Source: Anastrepha obliqua (Eukaryota > Arthropoda > Insecta > Diptera > Tephritidae). Taken from it: a stretch of DNA of 64,000 bases. The position numbers were made by a program, and so were the translations under genes. Under the pieces are notes generated by a model that saw nothing but the letters and a program-made list of their open reading frames with translations, did not search any database and had not been told where the DNA came from. Positions 1 through 11,436 of this stretch are shown piece after piece. Positions within the stretch are counted from its first letter, which is position 1. Each line of letters starts with the position of its first letter. The stretch spans positions 94,495,784-94,559,783 of the forward strand of contig NC_072893.1 of the NCBI RefSeq assembly GCF_027943255.1. The letters run 5' to 3'.

Positions 1-2006
1 CAATTGAGTACACGTTCTCAGAGGAGATGCTAATTGGAGAGGAAATTGTTTCATAGCGTGAGCGTTCGTGTTATATTTAATTCCTTTCTTATCGACTGTG
101 AGTCTAAAGCTATGCAGTTATCGGCCGTGATAAAGAAGTAATCGGGATGAAGAACTTATTTCGTGCAGGGAGCCTGAGAAACTGATTTACAAGAATAAAT
201 AAAGAATTTTCATTTTACAACCAAATTCACCTTACTTTTTGCCCACAGGTAAAAAAAGAAAATATTAATCCTGGCAATCCTAATAAGGATAATGGAAAAC
301 TTTTATCAAATTATTGCATTGTCATCGGTCCTTGATAGGTGTGCGAAATTTCAAGTCGATCAGATTTTTAGAAGCCAGTGAAAATTAAGCTCAAAGATTC
401 CGTTACATACATACATACATACATACATACAACCCGACCTAATAAAAGTGTGTTAAAAAGACAACTGCACTCAAAAAAGTAAACATCAACAATCCAAAAA
501 AGCGAGCAAAACGCTTTGAAACTGTTTTCTCGCACTCATCGGCTTTGCTCTCTGCTCTTGTCGGCGCTCACTGTGTTATGCACAAGCTTATTTGTATTGA
601 CTTGTATGTAATCAGTTTTATCGCACTGACAATCTTTATCGCACTGACAATATCGGCTCGGCTTTCAGCGCTCACTCTGGTCGCACCTTAAGGCATGCTA
701 AAAATATGAATAGAATGAATGAACGAGTGATATTTGTCGAATCATTTCGCCCAGTTAAGCAGAAACAAAACAAAATTCGCATTAAAAGTGGAAGGATGAA
801 TTCCCAAATGTTTTGATTAATTCAAATTATTAGTATTTTAAATATTGAGATTACAATGCGGAAGACATTTCTGCAAGTAAAACAACACCAATTAAAAATA
901 AATGTATTCTCGTCGAATTTCAAGCTAATCTCCTGCGGAGTGTTTTAATTTTGATAAAGCCGATATCGCTCGTCGCTAGTGCCATTTTTCGCTTCGCTTG
1001 GATACCATTTTTCGATAAAATCTGTTGGACCCTATCTCAAACCAACAAAAACTTCTCCTGGCTCTATAGAATTTTGCTTACTTCATTTGGGAAATTCGTG
1101 ATTGCTTTTTAGCGCAGCTTTATCTTCACTATCAAAAAATTTCTTGGAAATCACGTGTTCTGCTACAGTTTGGTTGATTGTTTTCAACAATGCGCACTTT
1201 CTCATTATCGCATTTCAATGATGAAATCGAAGGATTCCTGAATATTTTGTTCTTGGAATAAACCTCTGCCAAATCAATTTCATCATCGGTTATTATTATT
1301 ATTACTGTCTCACTCCGCATACCGCGCGAGGCGGCATTCATTTTCACCAAGCACGACGGCAGCTCCAAACTGCAGGTCGTGTTGGCACTTTTGTGTTTAG
1401 AGCTTTTTTATTTTCTTATTTTATATTTAAAAAAATTAAAAATATTGCATTATTGTATGGATATTATTATTTTTATTATTATTTTTGTGATATATCATTA
1501 CACAAAAAACTGAAACATGTGGTTTCCAACGATTGTTTCCAATTTGTGGGATATATCACTGCCAATTAGATTATTAGTCGCTGGCGCAGAGGTATAATTC
1601 TTATACCAGAAACTTTAAATACCCACCAAAACGACAATTTTTCTTGTTTTTGTTTCGCTGGGTCAGTAAAAAAAACAAAAAAAATTATTTATTGAAAGTT
1701 ACAGCATAGACCGATATTGCACGTCGCTTTATTGCCAAGTATGACAAATGGCGGGTAAAGCACACGAAAACTCACTATTGTACATTTTTTGTGCTTTATC
1801 GAATTTGGTATCATTTTTTTTTTCCTAATTTGCCTATAAAATTGCTGTAAGAATAATACCAGCCGTCACAAAATGTTGGAGAAACATCAATGCAAGTGAT
1901 ATAGTTTTCACATCGGTGGCCCGGAAAGAGTTAAAGAAAGTTTTCATTATTAACTTCCAAAATAAAAGACGGGCAATAGTTGATACTTAGTTTAATCTAC
2001 CTTTAT
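1..2006. other. AT-rich stretch without a recognised gene
   Basis: No gene recognised. It holds a short ACAT microsatellite (about 404-430), an 18-bp unit repeated twice in tandem at 617-651, and TTA/TAT-rich runs near 1285-1305 and 1450-1490. A 78-codon minus-strand frame at 1132-1368 is open but has no motif I recognise. The first 240 bases, with AATAAA-like signals near 195, could be the end of an LTR, but no partner repeat or retroviral motif is visible. Confidence 0.5.
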
Positions 2007-3272
2007 AAAGGCTGATTTTTTAGCTATTATATTTTTAAACAGTTGGTTTATCTTCGGTTTGGTCTATAATTTCACCATGAATCGTCTCACAAACGAACAA
2101 GGCTTGCAACAAATTGAATTTCATTATAAAAATGGGTGTTCTGTTAAGAAAATTTATCGCGCGTTTCTTCCATTTTGTGGTCAAATTAATCGACCCACTT
2201 AAGTGGCTATTCGAGCTATTGTGACTAAATTTAGAACCAAATTTACAGTATTCGACATCAAACCACCAACGCGCTTACGTATAGTGCGAACTGAAGAAAA
2301 TATCGCAGCTGTATCGGCCAGTGTTAATGATGACCATCAATTCATCAATTATCGATTCGTCGCCAATCGCAGCAATTGGGCCTCTGTTACTCAACAACGT
2401 GGAAAATTTTGCGAAAGGATTTAGATGTGAAGCCTTTCAAAATATAGCTGGTGCAAGAATTGAAGCCGAACGACCTACCGCAACGCACAATTTTTGGTGA
2501 ATGGGCTCTTGGAAAGTTGGCCGAAGATCCACTTTTTATCGAAAAATTGTGTTCAGCGACGAAGCTCACTTTCGGGTACTTAAATAAGCAGAATTGTCGA
2601 ATGGATGTTGGAGTGAAGATCAGCCAGAAGAATTGCAAGAGCTACGAATGTATCCAGAAAAGGTCACAGTTTGGTGAGGTTTATGGGCTGAAGGTATCAT
2701 TGGGCCGTACTTCTTCAAAGATTCTGCGAATCGTAACGTAACTGTGAATGGTGAGCGCTACCGTGAAATGGTATCCAACTTTTTTTTGCCCAAAATGCAA
2801 GAGCTTGACTTGCATGACATGTGGTTTCAGCAAGACGGTGTCACATACCACACAGCACGCGTAACAATGGACTTGTTGAGAGGCGAGTTCGGTGAACATT
2901 TTATTTCACGTTCTGGACCTGTCAATTGGCCACCCAGATCGTGCGATATAACGGCTTTTGATTACTTTTTGAGGGGCTATGTTAAAGCTCATGTCTATTT
3001 AGACAAGCCTGCTTCAGTTAACGCATAGGAAGACAACATTAAAGCATTTATATGTGAGATACCGACCGAAACATTGGAAAGAGTATGCCAAAATTGGACT
3101 AAGCGGATGGGCCATTTGAGGCGCAGTCGCGGTCAAGATTTGCATGAAATAATCTTCAAACATTAAATTATATGGACTGTACTATCGATTTAAATAAAAA
3201 TGTCATGAATTTTTCTGAATTTTACGTGAGTTTTTTTGAAAAACTTTCCTATAGCTCTTAAAAAATCACCCC
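2007..3272 (+). pseudogene. Decayed DD41D (rosa-type) mariner element
   Basis: A cut-and-paste transposon remnant with its transposase on the plus strand from about 2077 (MNRLTNEQ...) to 3166. Stops and frame changes break it into at least four pieces. The end of the catalytic core is clear: WFQQDG, then PRSCD and FDYF, with 41 residues between the aspartate of QDG and the last aspartate, the spacing of the DD41D/rosa mariner lineage. Imperfect TIRs containing TGATTTTTTA and AGCT lie at about 2007-2030 and 3248-3272. A second copy of the same family lies at 29.4 kb on the other strand. No function is expected. Confidence 0.85.
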
Positions 3273-3279
3273 TCCCTTT

Positions 3280-3432
3280 GGTAAGCAACGGCACGTCTCT
3301 GAGTGTATTTCTGCAATGAAACACCAAAATCCATCTGCCTTTTCAAGGCGGAATAAAATTGTAGTCTCTATTTTGCAAATTTAAGGAACACACCATAAAG
3401 TTGGAAGAAGTCTCCGCCAAATATCTAAATGT
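3280..3432 (+). repeat. Old diverged copy of the tRNA-derived SINE (3' part)
   Basis: Similar to the downstream two thirds of the SINE at 49139-49466: the shared track GAGTGTATTTCTGC is followed by matches to the CACACCA and GCTCGGCCAAACA blocks in the same order. It lacks the tRNA-like head. Divergence is high, so this is the oldest-looking of six copies in the window. It directly abuts the TIR element that starts at 3439. Confidence 0.6.
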
Positions 3433-3438
3433 ATATAT

Positions 3439-4470
3439 GTGACCTGGTCTATGAAAAGGTACCTTACGTGTCAAAAAATCATTTTTCACTTTTTTGTTGA
3501 TTCGAATAGTGTGTGAAAGGCTCTTTAAAACGGAAAAGAACAAAAAAGAAAAGTACAAATACGAAAAAAAATGATTTATGACTTAGTATTAATAAATCCA
3601 GCTCATTTTTTGATAACTCTAAACAGTTGTTTCGCGTACTCTCGATCATTTTTCCTGGTACAATTGTTTGGCATTTGTTAGTACAACAATTGTTAGAGAG
3701 AAATTTGGTTACCAGCTCCTGTTCCTTTTCATCCGATAAATCTTTCTTCAGTAGATAAATATATCTTAACGAAAGCTTTTTCCATCAAGTCAAATATAGT
3801 TCACCATCATCATCGCTATTCGAACTAACATCATCGTCTTCATCGTTTTTAGGAAAATATTTACTGTAAACGGCACTAAGCTCCTCGTCAACACTCATTT
3901 TTCACTATTTTGTGAACAAAAGACTAACAGAAATGATTTCATAAACGTAGTAACAGAAAAGCCACGAAGTAGAATAAGGAGACGTAACGCAGCTGTCAAC
4001 TGTAAAATTGTCAATTTGACATCATATTCACTTATTTATAGTTATTGTTGCTATTTGGAAAACTTAAATTATTTTGTATGTTTGGAGCGCCATCTTGGAT
4101 ATGCCATTTAAAATTTTTCAAATTTGACACCAGAATCGTATTCAGTACTTCGAAAAATTTTTGTCACCGGGTCCTATAAGTTTTTTTTGGCATGGATGTC
4201 GGTAAAAAAGCTAACTTATTTTTTAAAACGATTTCCGCGATTTGCATTAACTTTTTCTTATTTATTTATATATAAAAAAATGTTTTTCACTGCTTCTGTG
4301 ATTTTATTGATACTGTGCTGAATCTATGCTGAAGAAAATAAGCCAAACCGGATTGAAAAAATATTAATATTTAAAAAAGTTACAAGGGTTTTTAGAAGTT
4401 TAAACTTTAACTGCTGTTTTCTCGAAAACTTGTTTTCGCACGTAAGGTACCTTTTCGTAGACCAGGTCAC
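3439..4470. mobile_element. 1.03-kb DNA transposon with 38-bp TIRs, superfamily unassigned
   Basis: The segment is bounded by inverted repeats of about 38 bp (3439-3476 and 4433-4470) that begin GTGACCTGGTCTA and differ at only a few positions. The bases outside are TA-rich and partly palindromic, so I cannot fix the target duplication. Inside, on the minus strand from 3898, is the start of a protein: MSVDEEL, an acidic stretch, then after a stop a segment with NNCC-x3-C-type cysteines and a conserved-looking RNNCLELSKNELD block. This resembles the N-terminal region of transposon-associated proteins but I cannot name the family. Probably an internally deleted, non-autonomous copy. Confidence 0.7.
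3560..3898 (-). pseudogene. Remnant ORF inside the 1.03-kb TIR element
   Basis: Reading on the minus strand from an ATG at 3898, about 37 residues (acidic, with DEDDD and SDDDGE) precede a stop; the same frame then continues with a basic segment, a cysteine cluster (NNCCTNKC) and an RNNCLELSKNELDLLI-like block. The layout of acidic N-terminus followed by a small cysteine motif is common in transposon proteins. No catalytic domain is present. It could be the first exon or an N-terminal scrap of the element's transposase. The family is not recognised. Confidence 0.35.
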
Positions 4471-4476
4471 ATATAA

Positions 4477-5199
4477 GGTTTATTATTATTTAGGTTATTT
4501 TGTCAAATTTGCATATTGAGGGTGAACTGAGAAATAGCGATTAAAGCAAGAAGTAGCATAAGGAAGGCGACAAAACCCCCTGACTAAAAGAGCTAATTGA
4601 TGCTGCCATAATAACCTCTCACAGCGGCGTAAAATGTCCATTAATTCTTAACGCTAAGAACCTTCCTTCAAGGAACTGACAATATTATGAATATTGTGAT
4701 GAATATTATGTAATATTATCAAAACTGAAACATTCTCTTTAATCTTTCATTCATAATTTCAAGGTAAATGGGGTGGATTGCTATTTTTAATTTCTAAAAT
4801 CTAAAAATGTTTAATTTTGACCCAAACTTTTTATGAAGAAATTGAGATTTAATTTTGTATAAGAGCATACGCGATCTATTCAATTACTTATATAATATGT
4901 AATAAGGAAATGACACATGGAAATCAAGTAGATAGTTGGTGTAAACAAATTTCGCACTTGTGTATACGCAGTGCTGTCCTATGATAAAAAATAAGTATTT
5001 CAAAATATTACTCTTAACAATTGTATGTGAATAATGGCATTATTTAAGTATACACTACAGGAGAATTAAAATGTTGAAGGACTCGCTCACACATTATCGC
5101 ATTGTGCCCACAATCCCGATCTGAATGTTGTGTTTCAGCTCTGCACTTGTTGTTGGCTTATTCAAATAGACTTTGTTTTTCTAAAAACCCCACAAAAAG
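4477..5199. other. Non-coding AT-rich spacer
   Basis: No ORF, repeat or motif that I can support. Short open frames here have no recognisable similarity. Confidence 0.4.
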
Positions 5200-5845
5200 T
5201 AGTAGTAGTGGAGTTAGGTTGCAAGATCTAGGTGCCCAGTTTATGTCACCATTACGTGAAATTAAACGACCGGAAAATTTGTGAGTCCATCCTGCTGAAA
5301 ATAAAGATCGTCTATGTATATTGCTTCAAGCTCAGACCACAAAAAATCTTCAATAAGTTGCCCATTCACAGTAATATCTCATGGAATGATTTTTCTGAAA
5401 TTACTCGAGGGTTTTCTTCCCCCCAGATGGAACAGTTTGCGGCCGTTTGTTGATAAAACCATCTAGTGTGAAATGAGCTTCATCACTAAATACGATTTTG
5501 CGTGAAAAATTGGCATCATATTCAAAGAAGCAATTCAAGAAATGTATGCGTTGGTATTAACCTTTTGGCCTCAATTCTTGTGTTAATTTAATTTTGTAAG
5601 GATGCAAATGCAAATCCTCATGTGAAATTCACAAAAAAAATTGATTAATGAATGCCTTATTGTTGCGACCATCGAGATATCGATGTTGAAGGTTGTTCAG
5701 CAACACTTTCCGCTACAACAGAAATATTCTCAACCAAACATAACCAACTTTCAGTTTTTGGTCTGCCACTCCTTTTTCTATCCTCGACAGGACCAGTTTT
5801 TTTAAAATTCGTTAACGGACTTTTGAATTGTTCATTCATTATGTT
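5200..5845 (-). pseudogene. Mariner transposase remnant, rosa-like
   Basis: Read on the minus strand from 5839, the sequence gives a helix-turn-helix region with GPVEDRKRSGRPKTES, ENISVVAESV and a STSISRWSQQ end, typical of the N-terminal DNA-binding half of mariner transposases in the DD41D group. Further along, with stops and frame changes, come HFTLDGFINKQ and WGEENPRVI, from around the first catalytic aspartate. The rest of the catalytic core is missing and I see no TIRs. It is an old dead copy. Confidence 0.7.
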
Positions 5846-5859
5846 ATTATGTCATTAAG

Positions 5860-6895
5860 TCATTTTACTTTCAGTTCAATTAAGCCAAAGTTGTCTTCCT
5901 TTCAAAGAAAAATGAAAAATTTATCGAAAGAATACAAACCACAAACGGCGCTGAGCATAGAAATACTTATTCTCTAGTTTATTATCCCACTAAATTGTAC
6001 AAGAGCAACAAAAGTAATAGAAGTAATTTCCCATTGGTGTCTGACTAGAACTGTCATTGGTTATAACAGCAACAGCAAATCTATAAATTTCGTATTCACA
6101 CCAGCATGCCACATGTTGAGTCACACAATCAACTGCTGCTGAATAGTGGCGCTCCAAAGTTGACAGATGAAAATCATTAATGTGTCCACACAATGACCAC
6201 GAGTGTGAACAGCGCAAAGTGACTGGTTTGCTCACGAACATTCTCGTATACAAATTTATGCTATTCGCTAGTAAGTACAAACATGCTTAAAATGCATAAA
6301 ACACAAATACATATGCATACTCGTATATGTACATGATATGTTCAGTCCAGTATGTCCGACTACAACAGTGACTGGCTAGGTCTGCGGCTTGGTAAAGTTG
6401 ATACTTCGTTTGACAGGCATCTTATCTGCGATGCATTGCGTTACGGCTGCCATACAAATCATTGTGAGGGCTTACCCGAAGAGGCAGAAAGTGAGTTTTT
6501 ATCCATTGTCCATAAAGGCGAACAACTTGACAAGCGACAGTCTTGTTTTTATGGTGAAAATGTTTTCATGCAGCAAAAACAAAACCTTCATTGCTCAAAT
6601 TTTTAGTTAGAAGTGCACATAAATTCTCGGAATGATGCTTGATGAAAGCCAGAAAATTATGATAAATGTTCCAATTGTCCGGGAAGTTTTATTTATTTTT
6701 TCTTTCTCTATATAGATAAGTTGCTCTTTTTAGCATTTCTCATGAGCAGCAGCATTGAGTTACTAGTTGCTTTAACATATACGTAAAAATACTGAGGAGT
6801 CCGTTATATTTAAGATGAAACTAGTTATTTTAGTTTGCGCCTTCAGACGTTTTTAAAAACAAACCATTTGCACTATGTAATAAATATACAGTCAG
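5860..6895. other. Spacer without a recognised gene
   Basis: An 84-codon frame at 6352-6606 (+) and a 96-codon frame at 5990-6280 (-) are open, but neither shows a motif, signal sequence or homology I recognise. I do not call them genes. Confidence 0.4.
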
Positions 6896-7364
6896 CAGTA
6901 GGGCGGGTCGATTTAAAAATCGCTCATTGCTCTGTGAAAATCGTATTCTAGGGATCAAAATAAGAGACTTTGCCAAAGGAACCATACCTCTAAAACGAAT
7001 TCTGATGTCCCCCAATTTGGATCGAAGGAAAAATCTCACTTTGATCCATTTAGAGTGCTCCAATCGAGTCCCAATGTATGACCGACCCCCACTAACTTTG
7101 GACGGCCGATCCACCCATGCCAGTGCCACACCCCCTAGAACTCCCCTGGGGGGTTCCCCATACAATCATTTCAAAATATCACCATTTTTGACCTTTACAT
7201 GAGAAAAGAAACTAAAAAGTTCGATCCAAATTGGGGGACATCAGAATTCGTTTTAGAGGTATGCTTCCTTCGGCAAAGTTTCTTATTTTGATCCCTAGAA
7301 TATGATTTGCACAGAGTAATGGGCGATTTTTTTTGCCTCCCCACAAATCGACCCGGCCTAGTCA
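6896..7364. mobile_element. Fold-back MITE with arms of about 130 bp
   Basis: The left arm (about 6901-7027) and right arm (about 7219-7362) are inverted copies of each other: both read inward through GGGTCGATTT, TATTCTAGGGATCAAAATAAGA, a CCTCTAAAACGAATTCTGATG block and CCCCCAATTTGGATCGAA. The right arm has a small insertion near its outer end. The spacer of about 190 bp is non-coding. Such a palindromic structure with no ORF fits a non-autonomous DNA element of fold-back type. The autonomous partner is not in this window. Confidence 0.8.
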
Positions 7365-7792
7365 ACAGCCACCGGTTAATTGAACTAGACAAATGGCACA
7401 ACCAGGGATTATATTAACATATAGGGTGGGCCATGTAAAATTTGCTTTTTGAATCGGCTATAAAAAACAAACTAATCAATATTTTTTCAAACTTTTTTCT
7501 TCATTTTGAGGATTGAATATTGTTATTTATGAATGAAGAATAATATTGTTCAAATGACTGCCACGACTGGCTTTACAGTAGGCCATTCGATCAACCCAAT
7601 TTTTAAGCACATTTTCGATTGTTTGGGCTCCAATTTAATGAAAGGCAACTTCGATTTCGTGTTTTAAAGCATCAATCGTCTCTGGATGGTTCGCAGAGCA
7701 TTTGTCCTTAACGGCTCCCCACAAAAAATAGTCTAACGGGCTTAAATCACAGCTCCGACGCGGCCAATTGATATCGGAATTTCGGCTGATTA

Positions 7793-8216
7793 CACAAGTC
7801 GACACTGAAAATGATTCAAGCATCCGACCCAGCCTATCTTATAGATTTTTCATCGCTGAATACAAATCTGACCTTAAAAAGTTTCCATCACGTCAAGATT
7901 TTGAAAAAAATTAGTTCAAAAAGTCAAAAAAACGTGTTTTTGACCATTTTTGACCAAATGTAGTGGATGAACCTGAGGTGATGGAAGCTTCTACCTAGCC
8001 TTAAACTGAAGCCTGAACCTTCAGTTATAAGATCCAAATCGAAAATACCCTGAATCAATTGTAAATTTTGATGTAGCACAATTTTTTTAACTGCTCGCGC
8101 ACGATTTTCATAGGTGCAGCCATGCAGGCTAGTTAGCCTTATCATAGTGGTGCGCTGACTTGTACCTTTTACCTATCATGTTTTTAGTTATTGGGTTTGC
8201 TTAGCACGATTCGGAA
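7793..8216. repeat. Left TIR of element A
   Basis: 424 bases, the inverted counterpart of 11003-11436, ending inward at GCTTAGCACGATTCGGAA. Both arms keep a 73-codon open frame (7924-8145 minus, 11074-11295 plus), but this is the same sequence seen twice and has no other support as a gene. Confidence 0.9.
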
Positions 8217-8461
8217 TTATTAGATATATATGTTATCAGAACTGCACTTTACATATCTTTTGTGATAAAAAGTTCATTTTTAATTGACACTTCAACATAA
8301 ATTGGTCAATCAATATCTTCGAAGTTTCTTTATCATCAGTTTTTTTCAGGACTACATCTCAATTTCTTAATATTAGAATCTGACCTTTACCTACATCAGA
8401 TATTTTTCAAATATATAAGTTTTTTGGTTTTTATACTTTAACTGATTCCTCAGGTTTTACT

Positions 8462-10123
8462 ATGCCTAGAGTTTGTAAAACGGATCCAAATTTATTCTGT
8501 TACATTTTTGGACAGTTTATGACAAGAAAGCAGAGACGCACATTAACTCCTGCTACTAAAGAGTCATATGAATATTATTTTAGTTTAAAAATAATAAATT
8601 TTGATAAAAGTTGGACTCCAAACTTTTGCTGTAATCATTGTACATCAAATTTGTTTTTATGGAGACGAGGACAGCGTCCTTCCATGTCTTTTGGTACTCC
8701 AATAGATCATTTTACTAATTGTTACTTTTGTAGTATAAATACTTCTGGTTATTCTGGGAAGAATAAATGTAAAATCGAATATCCAAATGTATCTTCAGTG
8801 ACTTACCCGCAAAATCACAGTGAACTCTTACCTGTACCAAAACTACCAAAACTTGCTCAAGAAGACGATTTAGTGACAGATAAATGTACTTATTTACAAT
8901 CAGTGGATGGTTGTAAAGAACCAGAAGAAATGTCCGATTCTGAGTGTTTTGATACCATTTCTGATCAACCAATTCTTATAAATCAGTCAAAACTAAATGA
9001 TTTATTTAGAGATCTGAAATTATCAAAACTTCAGAGTGAGTTACTTGGTTCTCGGCTAAAAGAATGGAACATGCTTGAACCCGGAACTTGTATAACTCAC
9101 GTTAGAAAGCGACAGAGAAATTTGGAATCGTATTTCTCTATGAGTGGTGAACTTGTCTACTGTAATGATGTTGACGCCCTTATGATGGAATTAAGAAGAG
9201 AACATAAGCCATGTGAATGGCGTTTATTCATAGACGCATCCAAAGACAGTTTAAAGGCAGTTCTTCTGTTTAATGGAAATTTATATCCATCTGTCCCTGT
9301 TGCTCACGCTGCTAAAATGAAAGAGACATATGAAAATATGAAAGTGCTTCTAGATTGTATTAACTATTCAAACTACAAATGGCAAATTTGTGCAGACTTA
9401 AAAGTTGTAGCAATTGTACTTGGCTTGCAAACAGGATATACGAAGTTCTGCTGTTTTCTTTGCGAATGGAACAGTGGAGCAAGAGATAAGCATTACAAAG
9501 TTAAAGCGTGGCCTAAGAGAAAGGAATTTATTCCAGGAGCCAAAAATGTCTCAAGTAAACCTCTTGTTGATTCAAATGACATCATTTTACCACCACTTCA
9601 TATCAAACTTGGCCTGATGAAAAATTTTGTAAAAGCCATGGATAAAACTGGTAAAGGATTTCTACATTTAAAAGAAAAATTTAAATATCTGAGTGATGCT
9701 AAGTTGAAAGAGGGCATTTTTGTTGGTCCAGAAATTCGCCAAGTGTTAAAAGATGAAGAATTTCAAAAAAAGCTCACTGCTAAGGAAAAAGCTGCCTGGA
9801 TATCATTCAAGGAAGTATGCGCGAATTTTCTGGGTAGCAGACGATCTGACAAGTACAAAACGTTAGTTGCAAATATGTTGAAAAACTATGAACGCTTGGG
9901 CTGCAACATGTCCTTGAAGATACATTTTCTTGACTCGCATTTGGATTTTTTCCCAAAAAATTGTGGAGACGTTAGCGATGAGCATGGTGAGAGATTTCAT
10001 CAAGATATAAAAACTATGGAGAAAAGATATCAAGGAAAATGGAATCCTAGCATGCTTGCTGATTACTGCTGGGGCTTATTAAAAGATGATGGTTGCAATT
10101 ACTCTAGAAAGTCACAAGATTAA
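8462..10123 (+). CDS. Element A transposase, D-D-E with zinc-binding motifs (553 aa)
   Basis: Open from ATG to TAA with no break. It is colinear with the 546-aa protein of element B, which supports it as a real transposase. Visible parts: an N-terminal cysteine region (C13-x2-F16, C57-x2-C60, C87-x2-C90); an acidic linker (about 140-170); a putative RNase H-like core with D258 (LFIDAS), D312 (CADLK) and E510 (HGERFHQD); a CxxC at 331-334 just after the second aspartate; PPLHIKLGLMK near 380; and H488-x4-H493. The D-D and D-E spacings match element B exactly. The catalytic assignment is inferred from that conservation. Oddity: F16 replaces a cysteine kept in element B, which may break the first zinc finger. 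Family name not certain; CMC-like is my best guess. Confidence 0.8.
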   Translation: MPRVCKTDPNLFCYIFGQFMTRKQRRTLTPATKESYEYYFSLKIINFDKSWTPNFCCNHCTSNLFLWRRGQRPSMSFGTPIDHFTNCYFCSINTSGYSGKNKCKIEYPNVSSVTYPQNHSELLPVPKLPKLAQEDDLVTDKCTYLQSVDGCKEPEEMSDSECFDTISDQPILINQSKLNDLFRDLKLSKLQSELLGSRLKEWNMLEPGTCITHVRKRQRNLESYFSMSGELVYCNDVDALMMELRREHKPCEWRLFIDASKDSLKAVLLFNGNLYPSVPVAHAAKMKETYENMKVLLDCINYSNYKWQICADLKVVAIVLGLQTGYTKFCCFLCEWNSGARDKHYKVKAWPKRKEFIPGAKNVSSKPLVDSNDIILPPLHIKLGLMKNFVKAMDKTGKGFLHLKEKFKYLSDAKLKEGIFVGPEIRQVLKDEEFQKKLTAKEKAAWISFKEVCANFLGSRRSDKYKTLVANMLKNYERLGCNMSLKIHFLDSHLDFFPKNCGDVSDEHGERFHQDIKTMEKRYQGKWNPSMLADYCWGLLKDDGCNYSRKSQD

Positions 10124-11002
10124 CCTTCCCAAGTCTGCCGAATAAAAATCAAATTTTAGAAAATGAAAGTACTCAAAACTAAATTCTTTATCCTTTGTGT
10201 GTTTCTTCTTATTCCTTAAAACCTTGAGAAAACTTACAAAGATTAGAAGCATCCGTGAAACTTGTATTTGAAGAACAAATTGGGGATTCAAAAAATTCAA
10301 ACAAAGAAGGAAGAAATTCCTTTCTAAGGATAAACAAAAAATTACCACAAATGCGAGAATATTAATAAACAAAAAAAAAAAACAAAAAGGAAAAAAAAAA
10401 CAAACAAAAAAAATTTTTAAAAATAAAAAAGAACAAAAAAAAACAAAAGTGGAGTGTAAAATACTGACAGCCTCCTCGTGGCACATTCTGGGGTCGTGAA
10501 TTTAATAAATTTATTATGCACTAAAATATTGGTTCACCAGCTAATGTCAGATTATAAAACTTTATTACTACTGTCAAAAATTAGTCTAATATAACTATAT
10601 AAATTCATCTTTCAATAGTTGTTCGTGAAGTAAAAAGTAATTTAGATCACCATATTGGTTTTGCCTTCTTAAATTATGATGTCATATTTGTCTTCAGCGC
10701 ATCATAAAACCAAACATTGAAAGACATTTTTAGCTGACCCAGCTAACCGTATAGCTGAATTGCGATTAGCTTGAAATTAAGGTGTAACAGTTAGAAATAT
10801 GTGTCTTTGGTAGAAATATAGCTAATAGCTAGAAATATTTCTAACTGTAACAACTAAATTTCTAGACAAACGAAATTCTACATACACTTTTTGCCTTTCC
10901 TTTAATTCTAAGACAAGCTGCAAAATCAAATTTTTATTTGATTTTATTAAATTTTTATTTTCGCCATCTTGAATCCGACACTTTCAATTTTGAAATTACA
11001 AC

Positions 11003-11436
11003 TTCCGAATCGTGCTAAGCAAACCCAATAACTAAAAACATGATAGGTAAAAGGTACAAGTCAGCGCACCACTATGATGAGGCTAACTAGGCTGCATGGA
11101 TGCACCTATGAAAATCGTGCGCGAGCAGTTAAAAAAATTGTGCTACATCAAAATTTACAATTGATTCAGGGTACTTTCGATTTGGATCTTATAGCTGAAG
11201 GTTCAGGCTTCAGTTTAAGGCTAGGTAGAAGCTTCCATCACCTCAGGTTCATCCACTACATTTGGTCAAAAATGGTCAAAAACACGTTTTTTTGACTTTT
11301 TGAACTAATTTTTTTCAAAATCTTGACGTGATGGAAACTTTTTAAGGTCAGATTCGTATTCAGCGATGAAAAATCTATAAGATAGGCCGGGTCCGATGCT
11401 TGAATCAGAAAAATAATCATTTTTTGTCGACCAGTG
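11003..11436. repeat. Right TIR of element A
   Basis: 434 bases, inverted copy of 7793-8216, ending CCAGTG at 11436 and followed by TTA. The outer 40 bases hold an insertion relative to the left arm. Confidence 0.9.

Larger units (their letters stand above)
7793..11436 (+). mobile_element. Element A: 3.64-kb DNA transposon, about 430-bp TIRs, TTA/TAA target duplication
   Basis: An intact-looking transposon inserted in a mariner. Left TIR 7793-8216, right TIR 11003-11436; over the inner 385 bp or so they are nearly identical, and the outer 40 bp differ by an indel. Both ends begin CAC (CACAAGTCGACA and CACTGGTCGACA). The flanks carry TTA on the plus strand at 7790-7792 and 11437-11439. Between the TIRs is one 553-codon ORF (8462-10123) followed by an AATAAA at about 10141. 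CAC termini, 3-bp duplications and the D-D-E/CxxC transposase suggest the CMC (CACTA/EnSpm-like) group; this is inference, and PIF/Harbinger also duplicates TWA. Confidence 0.85.

Noticed and set aside
1..240. An LTR end of a retrotransposon at the window start
   Set aside because: AATAAA-like text alone is not enough; no second LTR, primer-binding site or retroviral protein motif was found.
404..430. ACAT repeats (also near 33648 and 51246) as functional sites or a CRISPR-like array
   Set aside because: Simple microsatellites without spacers, common in insect DNA.
1132..1368. 78-codon minus-strand frame as an exon
   Set aside because: Contains a repeat-encoded isoleucine run and no motif; too weak to call.
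6352..6606. 84-codon plus-strand frame as a small gene
   Set aside because: No recognisable motif; overlapped by another open frame on the same strand; nothing else supports it.
10112..10486. 124-codon minus-strand frame
   Set aside because: It arises from an A-rich 3' region of element A read backwards as Phe-rich text.
7924..11295. A conserved 73-aa gene seen twice (7924-8145 minus and 11074-11295 plus)
   Set aside because: The two frames are the two arms of the element A TIR, so their similarity is structural and not evidence of coding.
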